The notes under the pieces were generated by a model, which worked only from the letters and a program-made list of their open reading frames with translations, had not been told where the DNA came from and made no database searches. Shown here piece by piece: positions 20,812-24,534 of a stretch of 24,534 nt of DNA. Every line of letters starts with the position of its first letter. The stretch's first letter is position 1. Source of the DNA: an uncultured Pseudomonadota bacterium (lineage in GTDB: Bacteria; Pseudomonadota; Gammaproteobacteria; Burkholderiales; Casimicrobiaceae); assembly GCA_937958295.1 (NCBI GenBank), contig CALFEY010000453.1, positions 1 to 24,534 on the forward strand, written 5' to 3'. A program made the position numbers and the translations under genes.

Positions 20812-22296
20812 CTACTTCACGTCTTCCAGGCTCACGCCCGTGGTCTCGATGCGGAATCGCCACGTGACCCATGCGCCCAGAAGCGAGGCGCCGCAGAGGA
20901 TATAGAGCAGGCGTGCGGTGCCGAGGTCGGCGAGAAGGATCGGGAAGAGGAAGGCCGTGAGCACCGCGCCGATCTTGGCGAAGGACGCTGCGAAGCCCGC
21001 GCCCTTGCCGCGCACCGCGGTGGGAAACACTTCCCCGGCGAGGAGGTAGGTCTGCGCGTTGGGCCCCAGATTGGTGCTGAAGTTGAAGACCATGAAGCCC
21101 GCGTAGATGAGCCACAGCTTGTGCGGACCCTCCATCGCTTCCGATTGGGCTGCCACCAGGAGCCCGATCGCGCAGCCGACGAAGCCCAGGATCTGCAGCC
21201 GGATGCGACCCACACGATCGGCGAGGAGGATGGCGCCCACGATGCCCACGATGAGCAGCACGTCCACGAGGGCCGCGCCGCGCGCGCCCGCGAGGTCACG
21301 CGCCACGATGTCGCTGATGCTGCTCGTGTAGGCGCGCTCGTGCCCGAGGGTCGCCGCGAGGATCGTCGGGGTGAAGATGCCGATGCCATAGGTGGCGAGA
21401 TCCTGCAGGAACCACGGTACGGCGGCGAGAATCGTCGCGCGCCGGTTGCGTCCCTGGAAGAGCGCGGCGTAGCCGGTACCCGGAGCCTTCCCTGCGGCGG
21501 GCGCCGGCGGCGCGAGGATCACGGTGGTGGGATAGCGCGGCTCGCGATAGAGCAACCGCCCCATCTCCGCCTCCGCAGTGCGCCGCTCGCCGCGGGCCAC
21601 CAGCCAGAACGGGCTCTCCGTCACGAAGATGCGCGCCAGCGTCACCATCACCGCCGGGACGATCGCCGTGGCGTACATCCAGCGCCAGGCGCCGATGTCC
21701 GGATGAATGTCCAGGATGAAGAAGCCCGCGGCCATGCCGGCCAGCGCACCCACCGCCTGGAAGGCGAAGGCCCCCAGCACGAGGCGGGCGCGTCGGCGCG
21801 TATCGGTGCTCTCCGAGATCACGAGGTGCGCGGTGGGATAGTCGCACCCCAGCGCAAGCCCCATCCCGAACAGGCACACCACGAGCCAGGGCACGTTGGG
21901 CGTGAATAGGATCATCACGAGGAAGAGCGCGAACAGGGCCATCTCGAACACGAACATCGGCCGCCGGCCGAAGCGATCGGCGAGCCCGCCCAGGGCGGTC
22001 GCCCCCACCAGGATGCCGAAGAGGGAAGCGGCGCCCACCACGCCGTGGCCGGCGGCGCCGAGCCCGAACTCGCGGGCGAGCAGCGGCAGCGCCACGCCGG
22101 TGACGAACACGACGTACCCCTCGAAGAATTTGCCCGCCACCGCGAGCCACCAGATGCGCCACTGCATGCGCGTCATCGGCGCAGCGGTGACGGTCGTGCC
22201 GTCGCGCCACGCGGGGGTCTCGTCGAGGTAGCTCTGGACGCTGCGCACGGCCGGCGCGACCCCCGCGGGAGCCGCTGGTTCGGCGGGCGCGCTCAC
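20812..22296 (-). CDS. MFS transporter of the sugar/organic-acid porter type
   Basis: A 494-aa inner-membrane protein with about 12 segments after a hydrophilic N-terminal tail of some 45 residues. Motif A is GGLADRFGRRP. FVTESPFWLVARGERRTAEAEM is the sugar-porter PESPRWL-like motif after segment 6. GLALGCDYPTAHLVISES (segment 4) and LLAGEVFPTAVRGKGAG (before segment 11) suit the metabolite:H+ symporter and sugar porter groups, so uptake is more likely than efflux. I start it at GTG 22296, where GTGA overlaps the stop of the DUF1615 gene; an ATG further up would overlap that gene by 61 bp. It is followed after 3 nt by a DHA2-type exporter from a different MFS branch. Confidence 0.86.
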   Translation of the reverse strand: MSAPAEPAAPAGVAPAVRSVQSYLDETPAWRDGTTVTAAPMTRMQWRIWWLAVAGKFFEGYVVFVTGVALPLLAREFGLGAAGHGVVGAASLFGILVGATALGGLADRFGRRPMFVFEMALFALFLVMILFTPNVPWLVVCLFGMGLALGCDYPTAHLVISESTDTRRRARLVLGAFAFQAVGALAGMAAGFFILDIHPDIGAWRWMYATAIVPAVMVTLARIFVTESPFWLVARGERRTAEAEMGRLLYREPRYPTTVILAPPAPAAGKAPGTGYAALFQGRNRRATILAAVPWFLQDLATYGIGIFTPTILAATLGHERAYTSSISDIVARDLAGARGAALVDVLLIVGIVGAILLADRVGRIRLQILGFVGCAIGLLVAAQSEAMEGPHKLWLIYAGFMVFNFSTNLGPNAQTYLLAGEVFPTAVRGKGAGFAASFAKIGAVLTAFLFPILLADLGTARLLYILCGASLLGAWVTWRFRIETTGVSLEDVK

Positions 22297-23438
22297 GCGG
22301 CGAGCCGCTTGCGGCACGCCTGATAGCGTGCGTCCACGCGGGTGGCGAACCACTCGGTGGTGAGGGGACGGGTGATCTTGGGGCTCGACAGCGGGATCTT
22401 CGGCACCACCGCACGGGGCAAGGGGCTGCCGCCGCGATCGGCCAGCTCGAACACGCCCACGTACGCGCGCGTCTGCGCGAAGGCGGGTTGCTTCTCGCGC
22501 GCGAGGTCGCGCCGGATGTCGTCGGAGGTCATGTCGAGGCGCCGGGCGAGCACCCGCACGGCGAGCTCGGTGCTTCCCGGCTCGCGCGCAGGTGCGCCGT
22601 CGGCGTAGCGCAGGAGGTCGCCGTCCAGCTCGAGGGGAATGCCGGACGCGGCGGAGACGGCATTCTGGAACGCGGCATTGCGGCTCGCATAGCGGCCTGC
22701 ATTGTAGTCGGCGAAGCGGTACAGCGGGACGGGGTATGCGGCGGGATAGTCGAGAAGATGGGCAACCCCGAAGTACACGCCGCCACGGCGCGTGAAGACC
22801 TCGCGGCGGATCGAGTCGCGCACCGGATAGGGATAGGGGCCATCGGCCGCCGACGACTCGGCGAACGCGATGCTCACCTGCATCGGGCCTCCGGTACGCA
22901 CGGGATTGCGATCGGCGAGGAGCGTCTTGCCGAAGGGAACGCGCCCGATGAAGTCCTCATACAGGTCGGACAGCTGCTGCTCGGTCTTGACGGCATCGAG
23001 GCGATCACCGTAGGACACGCCCGTGGTCGACGGCAGCGCGAGCGCCGCATCGAGCGCGAGCTTCGGGACGTGGGCGGCCTCGCGGCGGCGGTCGATCTCC
23101 TTGCGCGCGATGCCGGCGAGGCCCGGGACCGGCGGGTCGACCACGAAGCCGGACTCCTGGCCGATCACGGCCACGGCCGCGCACACATTCTCGGCGGTGA
23201 CCGGGAGGTCCAGCGCGGCCAGCGCGGCGTACAGATCCGTGGCCCAGCCGGCGCGATCCTTCACCGTCTCCGGCAAGGCCTTGCGCACCAGCGCGCGACC
23301 TTCATCGGGGGTGAGCGGCCGCGGGACGGGCGCGGCTGGCCCCTCCATTCCCGCGCAGCCGGCGAGGAACACGGGCACCGCGAGGACAGCGACGATACGG
23401 GCGAGACGAGGCACCTCGCCAGTATCGGGCAGAATCAA
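22293..23438 (-). CDS. DUF1615 lipoprotein, lysozyme/lytic-transglycosylase-like
   Basis: A 381-aa lipoprotein. TTG at 23438 is chosen because GGAGG (23449-23445) lies 6 nt upstream and a tidy lipoprotein signal follows: RLAR, a hydrophobic run and lipobox LAGC with Cys28. An ATG 18 codons further up would put extra charged residues before the signal. The body matches DUF1615: NVCAAVAVIGQESGFVVDPPVPGLAGIARKEI. The three hallmarks of SLT-type lytic transglycosylases appear in order: QESGF (Glu95), GGPMQVS (183-189) and DYNAGRYASRN (244-254). I infer a peptidoglycan-cleaving or -binding enzyme anchored to the outer membrane. The gene is translationally coupled to an MFS gene (GTGA), an unexpected pairing. 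Family call good, function inferred. Confidence 0.82.
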   Translation of the reverse strand: MILPDTGEVPRLARIVAVLAVPVFLAGCAGMEGPAAPVPRPLTPDEGRALVRKALPETVKDRAGWATDLYAALAALDLPVTAENVCAAVAVIGQESGFVVDPPVPGLAGIARKEIDRRREAAHVPKLALDAALALPSTTGVSYGDRLDAVKTEQQLSDLYEDFIGRVPFGKTLLADRNPVRTGGPMQVSIAFAESSAADGPYPYPVRDSIRREVFTRRGGVYFGVAHLLDYPAAYPVPLYRFADYNAGRYASRNAAFQNAVSAASGIPLELDGDLLRYADGAPAREPGSTELAVRVLARRLDMTSDDIRRDLAREKQPAFAQTRAYVGVFELADRGGSPLPRAVVPKIPLSSPKITRPLTTEWFATRVDARYQACRKRLAA

Positions 23439-23449
23439 TGCTTTCCTCC
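23436..23449 (-). promoter_or_regulatory. Strong ribosome binding site that fixes a TTG start for the DUF1615 gene
   Basis: On the minus strand GGAGG, six bases, then TTG (23438-23436). This is one of the best ribosome sites in the window and decides the start. The 68-bp spacer to the divergent gene must contain promoters for both directions; I could not identify them. Confidence 0.7.
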
Positions 23450-23506
23450 ACAAGGCGTGCCCAACGTGTGCTTCCCGCTTCAACTTCTGCACGACAGGTG
23501 CATGCC

Positions 23507-24478
23507 GTGAGGATTTGCGTCTACGGCGCCGGGGCCATCGGAGGCCACCTGGCGGTTCGCCTGGGGCGGGTGCCCGGCAATCGCGTGCAGGTGGTGGCCC
23601 GCGGCGTGCACCTCGCGGCCATACGCGAGCGCGGCCTGACGCTGCGGTTCAAGGACACGCCGCTGCATGCCCGCGTGGAGGCGAGCGACGACATCCGCGC
23701 CATGCCGCCACCCGATGTGGTGATCGTCACGCTGAAGGCGCATTCGATCGCCCGGGCAGCCGACGACCTCGCCGCCCTCGCGCGCGGCGGCGCGCGCATG
23801 GCGTTCGTGATCAACGGCATCCCATGGTGGTATCCGGCGGCGGCCATCCCGCCGCTATCCGCGCAAGCCCGTAACCGGATCGACCCCGCTCGTCTCGCGG
23901 ATCGCTTCGACCTCACCCGCGTGGCGGGCGGCGTCGTCTATTCGCCGAACACGATCGTGGAACCCGGCGTGATCCACTGCGCGGCCGACTACACGCGGCT
24001 GATCTTCGGGCCCGTGCGAACCGGCCACGATGGCGCCGCGGCGGAAGTAGCCGCGTTGTTCGCAGCCGCCGGCGTCACGAGCACCTGCGTGCACGATCTG
24101 CGGCCCGAGATCTTCGGCAAGCTCCTGCGCAACTCGGGCTTGAACCCGTTGGGCGCGCTGACGGGGTCCACGAGCCCCGAGGTGACCTCCGATCCGGTGT
24201 TGCGCCAGTTCTGCGTGGACATCCTGCGCGAAGTCGTGGCGGTTGCCGGAAGCCAAGGCGTGCCGCTGCCGGTGGACGAGGACATGCTCGACCCCTCGCG
24301 GCTGGCGCCGCACAAGGCGTCGATGGCCCAGGACCTCGCCGCGGGTCGCCCGCTCGAGATCGACGGCATCCTCGGCAACGTCCAGGCCCTCGCGCGCGAG
24401 GGGGGCATCGCCACCCCGGCGCTCGATCTCGTCACCGCCCTGTTGCTCGCCCGGGTCCGCGCAGACGACGCGCGCTAG
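23507..24478 (+). CDS. 2-dehydropantoate 2-reductase (ApbA/PanE) family protein
   Basis: A 323-aa NADPH-dependent reductase of the ketopantoate-reductase family. The Rossmann fingerprint is ICVYGAGAIGGHLA (3-16). Active-site candidates are Lys77 in TLKAHS, Asn103 in INGIPWWY, Lys205 and Asn209 in EIFGKLLRNSGLNPLGALTG, and the Glu in LEIDGILGNV. The NGIPWWY signature marks a paralogous branch often found beside catabolic genes, so this may reduce another 2-oxo acid rather than make pantoate. GTG at 23507 is chosen because AGGTG (23496-23500) precedes it and the fold begins at once; an ATG upstream would overlap the divergent DUF1615 gene. No pantothenate genes are nearby. Confidence 0.87.
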   Translation: MRICVYGAGAIGGHLAVRLGRVPGNRVQVVARGVHLAAIRERGLTLRFKDTPLHARVEASDDIRAMPPPDVVIVTLKAHSIARAADDLAALARGGARMAFVINGIPWWYPAAAIPPLSAQARNRIDPARLADRFDLTRVAGGVVYSPNTIVEPGVIHCAADYTRLIFGPVRTGHDGAAAEVAALFAAAGVTSTCVHDLRPEIFGKLLRNSGLNPLGALTGSTSPEVTSDPVLRQFCVDILREVVAVAGSQGVPLPVDEDMLDPSRLAPHKASMAQDLAAGRPLEIDGILGNVQALAREGGIATPALDLVTALLLARVRADDAR

Positions 24479-24534
24479 CTGTGAAGTCTCAAGAGGTTGT
24501 CCCCTCGATCCAACTGGAAGAAGCTGATGGTTCC
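24479..24534. other. Uninterpreted window end, lower in GC
   Basis: The last 56 bases are about 50% GC, against about 70% in the coding regions. I see no gene start, terminator hairpin or recognisable repeat in them. The fragment is too short to assign. Confidence 0.3.

Noticed and set aside
19372..21909. 845-codon plus-strand frame across both MFS genes
   Set aside because: Extremely rich in Arg, His, Glu and Gly with no hydrophobic core, as expected for the antisense of membrane-protein genes in high-GC DNA.
24479..24534. Possible insertion sequence or transferred DNA at the window end
   Set aside because: GC drops to about 50%, but 56 bases without inverted repeat or coding match cannot support a mobile element.

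Overview
The window is GC-rich (roughly 70%) and densely coded, with short or overlapping gene junctions. It holds three tripartite-tricarboxylate receptor proteins (TctC/Bug family) without their membrane partners. Bug receptor expansion, the coding style and the FCD-type GntR regulators point to a betaproteobacterium, most likely Burkholderiales (Bordetella/Achromobacter/Variovorax-like). This is an inference; there is no rRNA or other marker gene. No tRNA, rRNA, CRISPR array, insertion sequence or prophage gene was seen. The window reads as chromosomal catabolic and transport territory.

Layout. (A) 1-3855, minus strand: an operon of Bug receptor, AldA-type lactaldehyde/glycolaldehyde dehydrogenase, DhaK and DhaL (cut by the window start). 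It is divergent from a Gal80-like Gfo/Idh/MocA protein (4100-5200, plus) across a 244-bp spacer rich in palindromes. (B) 5217-9840, minus: a phosphotriesterase-family (PTE) amidohydrolase, a polar amino-acid-type ABC importer (binding protein, permease, ATPase) and an M23 peptidase. These are divergent from a GntR/FCD regulator (10088-10846). (C) 10861-12584: an alpha/beta hydrolase and an ACMSD-like amidohydrolase whose start codons lie only 26 bp apart. (D) 12574-15262, minus: a second GntR/FCD regulator, a second PTE-family enzyme and a second Bug receptor. Divergent from it is a five-gene plus-strand run (15406-19310): a short DJ-1/PfpI homologue without its nucleophile, a complete DJ-1/PfpI protein, a C45 acyltransferase/amidohydrolase, a third Bug receptor and a double carboxymuconolactone-decarboxylase (CMD) protein. 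Every junction in that run overlaps. (E) 19324-23438, minus: a DUF1615 lipoprotein followed by two MFS transporters. A ketopantoate-reductase-like enzyme (23507-24478) is divergent from it.

How the genes work together. Blocks B and D are paralogous modules, each with one GntR/FCD regulator and one PTE-family hydrolase beside a solute-binding protein. Both intergenic regions carry the same 11-bp operator, CTGTnnnACAG (five copies including degenerate ones), next to recognisable promoters. The simplest reading is a cross-talking regulon for uptake and hydrolysis of related small organic acids, lactones or amides. The DJ-1/C45/Bug/CMD operon is the least familiar part and the best candidate for an undescribed pathway. 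Block A looks like uptake and breakdown of a polyol or branched sugar yielding a phosphorylated ketose and glycolaldehyde or lactaldehyde. All substrates are unknown from sequence alone.
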